Below are positions 36,005 to 44,577 of a stretch of 61,841 nucleotides of DNA, one piece after another. The number at the start of each line of letters is the position of its first letter. The stretch's first letter is position 1. The stretch spans positions 1 through 61,841 of the forward strand of contig CANRCT010000016.1 in assembly GCA_947629175.1 (NCBI GenBank), in the 5' to 3' direction. The notes under the pieces were generated by a model. That model did no database searches, was not told where the DNA came from, and was given only the letters and a program-made list of their open reading frames with translations. A program made the position numbers and the translations under genes. This stretch comes from an uncultured Muribaculaceae bacterium. Its GTDB lineage: Bacteria > Bacteroidota > Bacteroidia > Bacteroidales > Muribaculaceae.

Positions 36005-36766
36005 TCAGGCCTGTGCTTCCTCGGCTTTGGCCTCCTCGCGCAGATAGTTGTCGAGCGCTGCGGTCATAGAGGGAGCCGCTACTGTGGGAGCTTCCACGTC
36101 GAGGCGCAGACCGGCATCCTTCACGGCCTGTGCGGTCGATAGTCCGAAACATCCTATCTTTATATCGTCCTGCTTGAATTCCGGAAAGTTCTTGAGGAGC
36201 GACGCTATTCCGGCTGGACTGAAGAAAAGGAGCATGTCGTAGTCGAACTTCTCGTTCGGATCAAACACGGTGCTGACGGTGCGATACATCACGGCTTTGG
36301 TATAACGTATCTTGGCTGAGTCGAGCAGGCCGGTATCCTCTTTATGTACGTCGCTGACGGCATAGAGGAAATTTTCCTTGTTGTGTTTTGTCAGGAAGGG
36401 GATGAGTTCCTCCATCTTGCCGGTGTTGCCGTGGAATATCTTGCGTTTGCGGTAAAGTGTGTATTTCTGCAGATAGAGCGCTATGGATTCTGTGGTGCAG
36501 AAATATTTCATCGTGTCGGGAATGGTGACACGCATCTCTTCGCAAAGACGGAAGAAATGGTCGACGGCAGTGCGTGCGGTGAATATTATTGCCGTATAGT
36601 CTGATATGGATATTTTCGACTGGCGGAACTCTTTTGCCGTCAGACCTTCCACTTTGATAAATGGTCGGAAATCAATATCCACTCCGTATTTCTGTGCGAT
36701 TTCGAAGTAGGGCGACTTGTCGGATGTAGGCCGGGGCTGTGATACTAATATTTTCTTGACTTTCAC
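36005..36766 (-). CDS. hemD: Uroporphyrinogen-III synthase
   Basis: A 253-residue HemD of the Bacteroidota type (VKKILVSQPRPTSDKSPYFEIAQ, YTAIIFTARTAVDHFF, YDMLLFFSPAGIASLLKNFP, IGCFGLSTAQAVKDAGL). It closes and inverts ring D in tetrapyrrole synthesis. It has an acidic/Ala-rich tail. It lies 17 bp before rnpA and 26 bp after DUF4271. No other heme genes are present. Confidence 0.88.
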   Translation of the reverse strand: MKVKKILVSQPRPTSDKSPYFEIAQKYGVDIDFRPFIKVEGLTAKEFRQSKISISDYTAIIFTARTAVDHFFRLCEEMRVTIPDTMKYFCTTESIALYLQKYTLYRKRKIFHGNTGKMEELIPFLTKHNKENFLYAVSDVHKEDTGLLDSAKIRYTKAVMYRTVSTVFDPNEKFDYDMLLFFSPAGIASLLKNFPEFKQDDIKIGCFGLSTAQAVKDAGLRLDVEAPTVAAPSMTAALDNYLREEAKAEEAQA

Positions 36767-36792
36767 GCTATGCTATGGATAGTTTGACAGAC

Positions 36793-37656
36793 TTATATTT
36801 CTACAAAATTGCGGTTTCGGTATAGAAACACTATGGGTGCAATTTCCAAGGTGCAAAGGTACGAAATAAAGTAGATTAAGGAAAAAATATTGGTATAAAA
36901 AATCCTAAAACCTTTGAATATAAATATCATACGCCCGATTATATACAACAGGCTTCCGATCCATAAAACGACTTCGGAGAGTCCGGGATTGAAAAGGAGC
37001 GCGAGCGCCGGAAGCAGTAGCGAGAGCCCCAGAAACGACTGCGAGGCATTGAATCCCCTGACCCACTGGCTGCGTCCTGACCGGCTGGAGAACACATAGC
37101 CGACCAGATTATAGCCCGTAAGCTGCACGGCGTAGAATACGGCCGCCAGAAGCGTGCACAGGCCGGTGGATACAAATATGTCGGGACAGTCAAGGCCCGA
37201 TACGCGCCATGCTCCGGCTATCAGTATCCCTTCGGCAAGACACATAGTGGCTATCAGGCCGCCGGTGAGAAGCGATTCGTTGACGGTATGGTCGTCGAAA
37301 ACGTTGGAGTGCCGGCGCACCGTCAGCAGATCCTTGAAGAATGTCTTGATAAAGATGGAATGATTGCGTGTGAAGAAGGCTATAATCAGAAACAGACCTA
37401 TCAGCATCGCCATGACGCCGCTGTCGTATCCCGGCAGCATCTGACGCGGCTCTCCGAGGATTCCTTCGGAATATGATGCGGAGGGTGACGTCAGCAGCCG
37501 TGATACGACGTCGGAAGGGGCTTCCTCCTCAGTGCACACCGCAGCGAACGGCCATCCCTCTATGGCTGCCGCCGTGACGGTGATGCTGTCGGTGGTCGAC
37601 GGCGCTGTGGCGGAAGCGGGTCCGAACGGTACTGTGAATATGCTGTCGTCTTCCAC
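36793..37656 (-). CDS. DUF4271 inner-membrane protein
   Basis: A 287-residue Bacteroidota-specific membrane protein. An N-terminal soluble segment of about 75 residues is followed by a span AMLIGLFLIIAFFTR and five or six further spans, including GYNLVGYVFSS and LYIIGRMIFIFKGFRIFY, characteristic of DUF4271. Function unknown. It sits between the LOG-type gene and hemD, an arrangement common in Bacteroidota. Confidence 0.85.
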   Translation of the reverse strand: MEDDSIFTVPFGPASATAPSTTDSITVTAAAIEGWPFAAVCTEEEAPSDVVSRLLTSPSASYSEGILGEPRQMLPGYDSGVMAMLIGLFLIIAFFTRNHSIFIKTFFKDLLTVRRHSNVFDDHTVNESLLTGGLIATMCLAEGILIAGAWRVSGLDCPDIFVSTGLCTLLAAVFYAVQLTGYNLVGYVFSSRSGRSQWVRGFNASQSFLGLSLLLPALALLFNPGLSEVVLWIGSLLYIIGRMIFIFKGFRIFYTNIFSLIYFISYLCTLEIAPIVFLYRNRNFVEI

Positions 37657-37663
37657 CTGTTTC

Positions 37664-38221
37664 CTATTTTCCCGATATGCTTATCTCCACAGCTTCTTCG
37701 GGTGTGGATGCCGTATGCCATAAGTCATGACTGCCTGGACGCATGAAACGCTGATCTATGGTGCGCTCAAGCATAGCCAGAAGCGGATCATAATAACCGG
37801 CTACATTCAGTATGGTCACATTGCCTTGAAACAGTCCAAGCTGGCGCCAGGTGATGATCTCAAGCAATTCCTCAAGAGTGCCTACTCCTCCGGGGAGGGC
37901 TATGGCCGCGCTGCAGAGGGAGGCCATGGTCTGTTTCCGCTGATGCATTCCGGGGGTGATGATCATACGTCCGAGCTCAGGGTGCTGCCATTGGCGCTCT
38001 ACCATGAACTCGGGGAGTACGCCGACAGTCATTCCTCCCTCCGAGCTGGCGCCTTCGATGGCTTCGGCCATCAGGCCGCCGCGTCCGCCGCCGCACACGA
38101 GCGGACGCCCGGCGAGAGCGATGAGTCGGCCGGTGAGCCGGGCCGCTTCCTTATATACGGTGGCGATTTTGCTGCTTGAGGCGCCGTAGACGCATATAGC
38201 GTCGGTGATAGCTGTTTCCAT
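37664..38221 (-). CDS. LOG-family nucleotide phosphoribohydrolase
   Basis: A 185-residue Rossmann-like protein with CGGGRGGLMAEAIEGA and PGGVGTLEELLEIITW, the LOG (lysine decarboxylase-like) signature. Such proteins cleave a base from nucleoside monophosphates such as cytokinin ribotides or AMP. The start at 38221 (METAITD) is preferred to 38233, because the -7 box at 38231-38238 overlaps the latter. The message would have a very short leader. Confidence 0.88.
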   Translation of the reverse strand: METAITDAICVYGASSSKIATVYKEAARLTGRLIALAGRPLVCGGGRGGLMAEAIEGASSEGGMTVGVLPEFMVERQWQHPELGRMIITPGMHQRKQTMASLCSAAIALPGGVGTLEELLEIITWRQLGLFQGNVTILNVAGYYDPLLAMLERTIDQRFMRPGSHDLWHTASTPEEAVEISISGK

Positions 38222-38230
38222 ATCTGTCTG

Positions 38231-38262
38231 CAAAGTTACAAAACCTCCTCATTATTATCAAG
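38231..38262 (-). promoter_or_regulatory. Promoter of the LOG-DUF4271-hemD-rnpA-yidD-tatD run
   Basis: On the minus strand CTTG (38259-38262), a 20-bp spacer and TAACTTTG (38231-38238). Its position decides the start codon of the LOG gene. Confidence 0.7.
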
Positions 38263-38376
38263 TCGGTATTGTCGGCTCCATGCTTGAAAACGCGTTGCCG
38301 GAACAGTATGTATATGTCGGGAAAATCGTCGTCGGACAAAAAATTTCAGGTGAAAATAAAATTTCTTGATAAAAAA

Positions 38377-38408
38377 TTTGGTGGAATGAAAATCACGTCG
38401 TAACTTTG
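38377..38408 (+). promoter_or_regulatory. Promoter of tRNA-Asp
   Basis: TTTG (38377-38380), a 20-bp spacer and TAACTTTG (38401-38408) form a full Bacteroidota promoter. Transcription would start near 38415, about 50 bp before the mature tRNA. Confidence 0.8.
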
Positions 38409-38463
38409 CACTCGCAAAACGGCAGTAACGCCGTCAGGCGCCTCTCCGAGGGTTAAACATTTT

Positions 38464-38537
38464 GGTGCGGTAGTTCAGCTGGTTAGAATACTAGCCTGTC
38501 ACGCTAGGGGTCGCGGGTTCGAGTCCCGTCCGCACCG
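38464..38537 (+). tRNA. tRNA-Asp (anticodon GTC)
   Basis: A 74-nt cloverleaf. Acceptor arms GGTGCGG and CCGCACC pair fully; the anticodon stem CTAGC/GCTAG encloses CTGTCAC with anticodon GTC; the T arm GCGGG TTCGAGT CCCGT is standard. The discriminator is G, as expected for Asp. CCA is not encoded. A promoter and a terminator flank it, so it is a single-gene transcript. Confidence 0.97.
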
Positions 38538-38551
38538 CAGAGGAGAGAGGA

Positions 38552-38598
38552 GAATGAGTAATTGTTGAGCTTCGGCCCACGTTACTCATTCTTTTTTT
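38552..38598 (+). terminator. Intrinsic terminator of tRNA-Asp
   Basis: Perfect 10-bp arms gaatgagtaa (38552-38561) and ttactcattc (38582-38591) are followed by seven T. Confidence 0.9.
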
Positions 38599-38633
38599 GT
38601 GTTATTATGTCAGAAATGGGGTTGCCCTGATGG

Positions 38634-39908
38634 TTAGTACATGTTTTTGTCGGGCGACAGACGGTGTGTCAGCAGCGCGAATATGCTCACGAGCGCTGTC
38701 AGCGATAGAAATACTATCGCAGTGGAGTGGAGAATATTGCCCATTCCGACGAGAGGCGCCACGACCGCTCCCACGGCATATCCCGACACACCGAGTATTG
38801 CTGAAGCCTCCCCGGCATGTTGACGGCCTTCGTTCATGGCGAGTGTGTTGGTAGTGGAGAATATCAGCCCAAGGCCCAGCAGACTCAGATCCATGCATGC
38901 CTCAAACAGCAGCAGGCTGTGGACATGCCACAGCGAGAAGGCCTGCGCGACGATGCCGATACCTAAGAGTGCCGCCCCTGTCACAGATGCCTTTTTGAGC
39001 GGGTGAAACTTCAGTGCGAGCATAGATCCGCTTACCACAAACAGTGCGTTGAATCCTATGACAAGTCCGTAGACGGTCTGCGACAGTCCGTAATGGGTCT
39101 GGAGGATGAACGGGGCTGCGGAAATGTAGGAGAAGAGCAATCCGAGAGCAGTTCCCTTGAAGCACACATGGATCATGAAGCGCCGGTTGGCGAGCAGCAG
39201 CCGGTAGCCGCCGAACAGGCTTATCAGGGAGCCTGCCGACCGGCGTGAGGCCGACAGAGATTCCTTGAGCCGCGGGGAGAACAAAAGTATTATCATGGCG
39301 AAAGCCGCGAGGAGTATGAAGACTCCTTTCCAGCCGAAATGCTCAGCCGTCACTCCGCCTATCACCGGTGCAGAAGCTGGCGCCACGCCGTTGATGGCTC
39401 CGATAAGGGCCATCAGTTTGGCGAGCGGACGGCCCGAATATACGTCGGCGGGTATGGTGCGGGCGAGGAAATATCCTCCCGATGCTCCCATCCCCTGAAA
39501 CAGCCGGCAAAGATTGAAGAAATGTATCGTAGGTGAGAAGATGCTGACCACAGCCGCCACCACAAACAGCGACATCGATGCTATCAGCACCGGACGGCGT
39601 CCGTATTTGTCGCTGACCGGGCCGAGGATGATCTGTCCGATGCCAAGTCCGATCATTCCCATTGTCAGACCCAGCTGGCCGATTGACACCGTGCATCCGA
39701 AAAACTTCACCATAGCGGGAAGGGCGGGGGAGTACATGTCGTTGACAAACGATCCCATGGCGCTGAGTCCCACAAGGTATGTCATGAGAAACCAGTAATA
39801 GCGTGGGTTGGCGGACAGCGCCCTGCTCATAGCGGAAGTGTTTGCGGCGTCCGTAGCTGAAGTAGATATGTTTGTTTCAGACTGTTTGTTGTCGATAGGT
39901 TCAGTCAT
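38634..39908 (-). CDS. Bcr/CflA-type multidrug MFS exporter
   Basis: A 424-residue major facilitator protein with 12 expected spans. FVNDMYSPALPAMVKFFGC, GQIILGPVSDKYGRRPVL and FQGMGASGGYFLARTI are hallmarks of the Bcr/CflA drug-export group. The start at 39908 (MTEPIDN) avoids an upstream extension that crosses the divergent MATE promoter. It probably exports drugs by proton antiport. It ends convergently with tRNA-Asp. Confidence 0.9.
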   Translation of the reverse strand: MTEPIDNKQSETNISTSATDAANTSAMSRALSANPRYYWFLMTYLVGLSAMGSFVNDMYSPALPAMVKFFGCTVSIGQLGLTMGMIGLGIGQIILGPVSDKYGRRPVLIASMSLFVVAAVVSIFSPTIHFFNLCRLFQGMGASGGYFLARTIPADVYSGRPLAKLMALIGAINGVAPASAPVIGGVTAEHFGWKGVFILLAAFAMIILLFSPRLKESLSASRRSAGSLISLFGGYRLLLANRRFMIHVCFKGTALGLLFSYISAAPFILQTHYGLSQTVYGLVIGFNALFVVSGSMLALKFHPLKKASVTGAALLGIGIVAQAFSLWHVHSLLLFEACMDLSLLGLGLIFSTTNTLAMNEGRQHAGEASAILGVSGYAVGAVVAPLVGMGNILHSTAIVFLSLTALVSIFALLTHRLSPDKNMY

Positions 39909-39970
39909 ATTCCCGGAAATGAATTGGATCATAATAACTTTATTATAACAATCTCCGTAGTAAATTGGGT

Positions 39971-40003
39971 TTTGAAATATTCGCGGATAATATTGTAACT
40001 TTG
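39971..40003 (+). promoter_or_regulatory. Promoter of the 40.0-kb MATE gene
   Basis: TTTG (39971-39974), a 21-bp spacer and TAACTTTG (39996-40003), 24 bp before the ATG at 40028. Confidence 0.75.
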
Positions 40004-40027
40004 CAATGGAAAAAGAAATCGTCAAGG

Positions 40028-41422
40028 ATGTCAACAAGAGTCAGGACTGCCGGACAGGTCGATATGCTCAACGGCCCTTTGGCCGGGAAAATATTCGTTT
40101 TCACGCTACCGCTGATAGCGAGCGGCATCCTGCAGCAATCGTTCAACGCCGTGGATGTGGCCGTCATAGGTCATTATTCAAGCAGTCAGGCCATAGCTGC
40201 CGTCGGCAGCAACGGCCCTATAATCAGCATTCTTGTCAATCTTTTTTTAGGCATAGCCGTAGGCGCCAACGTTGTAATAGCAAACTATCTCGGCCAGAAG
40301 TATCCCGAGGCTGTGCGCCGTTCGGTGTCGACGGTCGCGGTAGTATCACTCCTGTCGGGAGTGTTGCTGCTTTTGCTTGGTGTGAGCCTGGCGCGGCCTA
40401 TACTTGAGGCCATGTCGGCGCCCGACGATGTGATAGATCTCGCGGCGCAGTATCTGCGCATTTATTTCTGCGGCATGCCGTTCACAATGATCTACAATTT
40501 CGGGTCGGCTATCATGCGCTCGGTCGGCGACACCCGCCTGCCGTTTTATTCACTGCTCGTCGCTACGCTTTGCAACTTTGTTCTCGACTGGCTGTTTGTG
40601 GCTGTGTTCGGCATGGGCGTCGATGGTGTTGCGTGGGCCACGGTGATAGCAAACGCGGTGAATGCTTTCATCATTGTGGTTTTTCTCATGAGAGAACCGG
40701 ATCCGCTGACTCTTCATCTGCATATAAGCCGCCGGGGTTTCTCGCTGTCAGATTTCCGCAAGATGCTTCAGATAGGCATTCCTGCAGGCCTGCAGGGCAT
40801 GGTGTTTTCCATATCCAACATTTTTATCCAGTCGGCGATCAACGGGTTTGGATCCGATGCTGTTGCCGGATCCGCCACGGCTCTCACATATGAGGCTTAT
40901 TGTTATTATATAGTTGCCGGATTCAATGCTGCCGCCATCGCTTTCACCGGTCAGAACTATGGAGCCGGTCGGCTCGACCGCTGCCGCAGAGTGGTGGCTC
41001 TGTGTATGATGATGAGCGTAGGGCTGTGTGCTGCTGCCAATGCTCTCGTCGTGTGGCAGGAGGATTTTTTCATAGGCGTATTTACTTCCGATGCGGAGGT
41101 GGCGCGCTATGCGATGATGAGGTTTCATACCGTGCTCGTCTTTCAGTGCCTGGCGAGCAGCTATGAGGTGAGCGGATCATATATGAGAGGCCTCGGCCAT
41201 TCCGTGAGCCCTATGGTGCTGACGATTTTCGGTACGTGTGTGCTTCGCCTTGTATGGGTATATACAGTGGCCCGGGCTTATCATTCTTTTGATGTACTTC
41301 TGATGATCTACCCGATATCATGGATCATAACAGGAGCGATGGTGGTGACGGCCGCAATACGTCTCCAGCGGCGTCTATTGCGTGAGAGTCGCAAAAATGT
41401 CGATCTCACTCTTGGAGCATGA
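40028..41422 (+). CDS. MATE-family efflux transporter
   Basis: A 464-residue polytopic exporter with two MatE repeats: MLNGPLAGKIFVFTLPLIASG, QQSFNAVDVAVIGHYSSSQA, GSAIMRSVGDTRLPFYSLL, and the second repeat IGIPAGLQGMVFSISNIFIQ with GQNYGAGRLDRCRR. It is a different lineage from the MATE gene at 14301. The start at 40028 follows the promoter; earlier in-frame ATGs lie upstream of or inside it. Substrate unknown. Confidence 0.9.
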   Translation: MSTRVRTAGQVDMLNGPLAGKIFVFTLPLIASGILQQSFNAVDVAVIGHYSSSQAIAAVGSNGPIISILVNLFLGIAVGANVVIANYLGQKYPEAVRRSVSTVAVVSLLSGVLLLLLGVSLARPILEAMSAPDDVIDLAAQYLRIYFCGMPFTMIYNFGSAIMRSVGDTRLPFYSLLVATLCNFVLDWLFVAVFGMGVDGVAWATVIANAVNAFIIVVFLMREPDPLTLHLHISRRGFSLSDFRKMLQIGIPAGLQGMVFSISNIFIQSAINGFGSDAVAGSATALTYEAYCYYIVAGFNAAAIAFTGQNYGAGRLDRCRRVVALCMMMSVGLCAAANALVVWQEDFFIGVFTSDAEVARYAMMRFHTVLVFQCLASSYEVSGSYMRGLGHSVSPMVLTIFGTCVLRLVWVYTVARAYHSFDVLLMIYPISWIITGAMVVTAAIRLQRRLLRESRKNVDLTLGA

Positions 41423-41618
41423 TTGACCCTAACGCTCCCGGAGTATTATCACGACGTCGTTGTTTTTAGGATTCAATATTTGCGTATGGATTCAGGCATG
41501 ATTTTGAATTTTTGATTGTCAGAATGTTAATTTTAGGTTATTCTATTGATAAACAGATGTGTATGATGATTTTGGCGTTCGTCGCATTTTAATCTAAAAA
41601 ATTGATATACGGGGGATA

Positions 41619-41649
41619 TTGCTATTTTTTTTGTTTTTGACTACTTTTG
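41619..41649 (+). promoter_or_regulatory. Promoter of the ybeY-mnmG-apt run
   Basis: TTG (41619-41621), a 20-bp spacer and TACTTTTG (41642-41649), only 9 bp before the ybeY ATG at 41658, so the message is nearly leaderless. Confidence 0.65.
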
Positions 41650-41657
41650 TGCTGGTT

Positions 41658-42080
41658 ATGAAACAGATTTCATGGAACAGCCAGGGCATGGATATGCCCG
41701 CACTCGATTTTGCCGCCGTCGAGAAATGGATAGTCGACGTAGCGGCCCGGCAGGGCAGGGGAGTGGGGCAGATAGGCTACCTTTTCTGCGATGACGAAAA
41801 GATACTGGAGGTCAACCGCCAGTTTCTCGATCATGATTACTATACCGACATAATCACTTTCGATTATTCCGACGAGCGCACAATATCAGGCGACATAGTC
41901 ATATCGCTTGATACTGTCCGCTCAAATGCCGAACAGTATGGTCAGCCATACGGACGCGAACTGATGCGCGTCATAATCCACGGCATTCTCCATCTGTGTG
42001 GTATCGACGACAAGGGTTCGGGCGAACGTGAGATAATGGAGCGTCATGAAGATGAATCCTTAGCGTTGTTCGGGCTATGA
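41658..42080 (+). CDS. ybeY: Endoribonuclease YbeY
   Basis: A 140-residue metal-dependent RNase for rRNA maturation and ribosome quality control. DHDYYTDIITFDYSDE and ISGDIVISLDTVRSNA are family blocks. The metal site reads HGILHLCGIDDKG: His108 and His112 are present, but the position of the third His is Asp118, as is often seen in Bacteroidota YbeY. An in-frame ATG at 41619 would place the promoter in the coding region, so 41658 is used. It overlaps mnmG by 4 bp. Confidence 0.93.
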   Translation: MKQISWNSQGMDMPALDFAAVEKWIVDVAARQGRGVGQIGYLFCDDEKILEVNRQFLDHDYYTDIITFDYSDERTISGDIVISLDTVRSNAEQYGQPYGRELMRVIIHGILHLCGIDDKGSGEREIMERHEDESLALFGL

Positions 42081-43960
42081 TGACTTACTATGATATAATT
42101 GTTGTCGGTGCCGGTCATGCCGGATGCGAAGCGGCTGCTGCTGCGGCACGCTTGGGTTCGTCGACTCTGCTTATCACCATGGATATGGACAAAATAGCTC
42201 AGATGAGCTGTAATCCGGCTGTGGGTGGTATCGCCAAGGGTCAGATAGTTAGGGAAATAGATGCTTTGGGCGGTCAGATGGGAATCATTTCCGACACAAC
42301 TGCTCTGCAGTTCCGCATGCTCAACCGATCAAAAGGTCCGGCGATGTGGAGTCCGCGGGTGCAGTCTGACCGCATGAAATTTTCGGCTGCATGGCGCAAG
42401 GTGCTTGAATCAACCCCCAATCTCTATTTGTGGCAGGACAGTGTAAGCAGGCTGCTGATTGAGGATGGCAAGGCCAAGGGAGTTGAAACTGTTCATGGTG
42501 CCCGGTTCACATGCGGCGCGGTAGTGCTTACTGCAGGCACTTTTCTGAACGGCCTGATGCATATCGGACGGCATCGATTCCCGGGAGGTCGAATTTCCGA
42601 ACCTGCATCGACAGGGCTGACGGAGCAACTTAGAGATGCCGGAATACGGACAGACCGGATGAAAACGGGTACACCCGTACGCATTGACGGACGGAGTATC
42701 AACTGGTCGAAAACCGTCAGACAGGATGGAGATGACGACGAGCTTCACAAGTTCTCATATATGCCGTCGTCGCGTCGGATTCTTCGGCAGCAACCATGTC
42801 ATCTTGTGTATACCAATGAGGCTACACATGAAATCCTGCGTCAGGGTCTGCCCGACTCGCCTCTCTACAACGGGCAGATTCAAAGCATCGGGCCGCGGTA
42901 TTGTCCGAGTATCGAGACGAAGATAGTCACATTCGCTGACAAGACGGAGCATCAGCTTTTCATAGAGCCGGAGGCAGAGGATGGCAATGAATACTATCTT
43001 AACGGGTTCTCGTCGTCGCTTCCGATGGATATACAGCTAAGGGCGCTGAAGACTATCCCGGCTTTTGCCGATGTGCAGATATATCGTCCGGGTTATGCGA
43101 TTGAATATGATTTTTTCGATCCCACTCAGCTTCACCACACCCTCGAAAGCCGGGTGCTTGCAGGGCTTTTCCTCGCCGGTCAGGTAAACGGTACGACCGG
43201 TTACGAAGAAGCGGCGGGGCAGGGCATCATAGCCGGTATAAATGCTCATCGGATGGTCAAGGGTTTGCCGCCATTTACTCTCGCACGCGACGAGAGCTAC
43301 ATAGGGGTGTTGATAGACGATCTTGTCACGAAGGGTGTCGATGAACCATACCGGATGTTCACCTCGCGTGCTGAGTACCGCATATTGCTCCGTCAGGACG
43401 ACGCCGACATGCGTCTCACCCCGCGAGGCCGTGAGATCGGACTGGTGAGTGACGAGAGATTCGCACTGATGCTTTCAAAGCGGCAGCAGCGCGACTCACT
43501 GATAGATTTTGTATCAACATACAGTGTAAAGGCAGCCGACGTCAATCCGCTCCTCCAGCGCATCGGCGACACTCCGCTCCGACAGGGAGTGAAGCTCGTC
43601 GACCTTGTTCTCCGCCCGAAGCTGACGATTGCTTTGCTTTCAGACTGTCTGCCAGCATTGGCTGATTTTATCGGGAAGAATGTAGAGCTTGCGAGGCGCG
43701 ATGAGATCATAGAAGCTGCGGAGATACTTCTTAAGTATGGTGGGTATATCGACCGTGAGAGGCAGATAGCCCAGAAACTGCGCCGTCTTGATGAAGTGAA
43801 ACTGCGCGGGCGTATTGATTACAGTTCGGTTAATTCTCTCTCAACCGAAGCCCGTCAGAAGCTTTCAAGAATAGATCCGGCTACGGTCGGTCAGGCATCA
43901 AGAATTCCCGGTGTATCACCAAGCGATATCAATATTCTGCTATTGTTGCTCGGCAGATGA
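42077..43960 (+). CDS. mnmG: tRNA uridine-5-carboxymethylaminomethyl modification enzyme MnmG (GidA)
   Basis: A 627-residue FAD protein that, with MnmE, modifies the wobble uridine of certain tRNAs. The FAD motif DIIVVGAGHAGCEAAAAAARLG, MSCNPAVGGIAKGQIVREIDALGG, GTFLNGLMHIG and the C-terminal SRIPGVSPSDINILLLLLG are diagnostic. Base composition is noticeably more AT-rich than uvrC downstream. A parS-like site follows the stop codon directly; gidA is a classic origin-proximal gene in many bacteria. Confidence 0.97.
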   Translation: MMTYYDIIVVGAGHAGCEAAAAAARLGSSTLLITMDMDKIAQMSCNPAVGGIAKGQIVREIDALGGQMGIISDTTALQFRMLNRSKGPAMWSPRVQSDRMKFSAAWRKVLESTPNLYLWQDSVSRLLIEDGKAKGVETVHGARFTCGAVVLTAGTFLNGLMHIGRHRFPGGRISEPASTGLTEQLRDAGIRTDRMKTGTPVRIDGRSINWSKTVRQDGDDDELHKFSYMPSSRRILRQQPCHLVYTNEATHEILRQGLPDSPLYNGQIQSIGPRYCPSIETKIVTFADKTEHQLFIEPEAEDGNEYYLNGFSSSLPMDIQLRALKTIPAFADVQIYRPGYAIEYDFFDPTQLHHTLESRVLAGLFLAGQVNGTTGYEEAAGQGIIAGINAHRMVKGLPPFTLARDESYIGVLIDDLVTKGVDEPYRMFTSRAEYRILLRQDDADMRLTPRGREIGLVSDERFALMLSKRQQRDSLIDFVSTYSVKAADVNPLLQRIGDTPLRQGVKLVDLVLRPKLTIALLSDCLPALADFIGKNVELARRDEIIEAAEILLKYGGYIDRERQIAQKLRRLDEVKLRGRIDYSSVNSLSTEARQKLSRIDPATVGQASRIPGVSPSDINILLLLLGR

Positions 43961-43961
43961 T

Positions 43962-43977
43962 TGTTTCACGTGGAACA
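43962..43977. other. parS-like ParB-binding site
   Basis: TGTTTCACGTGGAACA fits the 16-bp consensus TGTTNCACGTGNAACA recognised by chromosomal ParB. It starts 1 bp after the mnmG stop codon, outside any coding region. No other copy matching the consensus was noticed in the window. Chromosomal parS sites normally cluster around the origin. Confidence 0.8.
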
Positions 43978-44007
43978 GCAATTAGTCAATTAAAATCAAG
44001 CTATTAT

Positions 44008-44526
44008 ATGGAATATGTAAAGACCAAAATCCGCGATATCGTGGATTTCCCGAAAAAAGGAATAATCTTCCGTGATCTTACAACAGCGTTCAAGGATCCC
44101 CGGGCTATCCACATTCTGGGCTGGAATCTGTCGCAGCTCTATCGCGACAAGGGTGTGACAAAAGTCGTAGGCATAGAGTCGCGTGGCTTCATCTGCGGCT
44201 CGATCCTTGCGTATGAACTCGGGGCGGGATTCGTGCCGGCCCGTAAGCCGGGAAAACTTCCGAGCGAGGTGGTGTCGGCATCCTACGACAAGGAGTATGG
44301 CACCGACACGATCGAGATACACCGCGACGCCATAACTCCCGACGACGTCGTGGTGATCCACGACGATGTGCTCGCCACCGGAGGCACCATGGCGGCGGCA
44401 TATGAGCTGGTGAAGCGTATGAACCCGCGCAAGATCTACGTCAACGCCATAGTGGAGCTCGCCGATCTCAACGGCAAAGTCCGGCTGCCTGAAGATGCCG
44501 AAGTATCGACACTGATCACCTACTGA
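44008..44526 (+). CDS. apt: Adenine phosphoribosyltransferase
   Basis: A 172-residue purine-salvage enzyme that makes AMP from adenine and PRPP. It shows FPKKGIIFRDLTTAFKDP, GIESRGFICGSILAYELGAGF, RKPGKLPSEVVSASYDKEYG and the PRPP loop VVIHDDVLATGGTMAAA. The start at 44008 (MEYVKTK) fits the family; a frame from 43957 would run across the parS-like site. The lower GC of mnmG gives way here to the GC-rich style of the rest. Confidence 0.95.
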   Translation: MEYVKTKIRDIVDFPKKGIIFRDLTTAFKDPRAIHILGWNLSQLYRDKGVTKVVGIESRGFICGSILAYELGAGFVPARKPGKLPSEVVSASYDKEYGTDTIEIHRDAITPDDVVVIHDDVLATGGTMAAAYELVKRMNPRKIYVNAIVELADLNGKVRLPEDAEVSTLITY

Positions 44527-44577
44527 ATCTGTCGGACGGATGTATTTGTCCGTCGTAATAATCAACTCTGACCCGAA

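Noticed and set aside
41440-41470. Terminator after the 40-kb MATE gene
   Set aside because: ACGACGTCGT followed by TGTTTTT is only a short self-complementary stretch without a loop; too weak to call.
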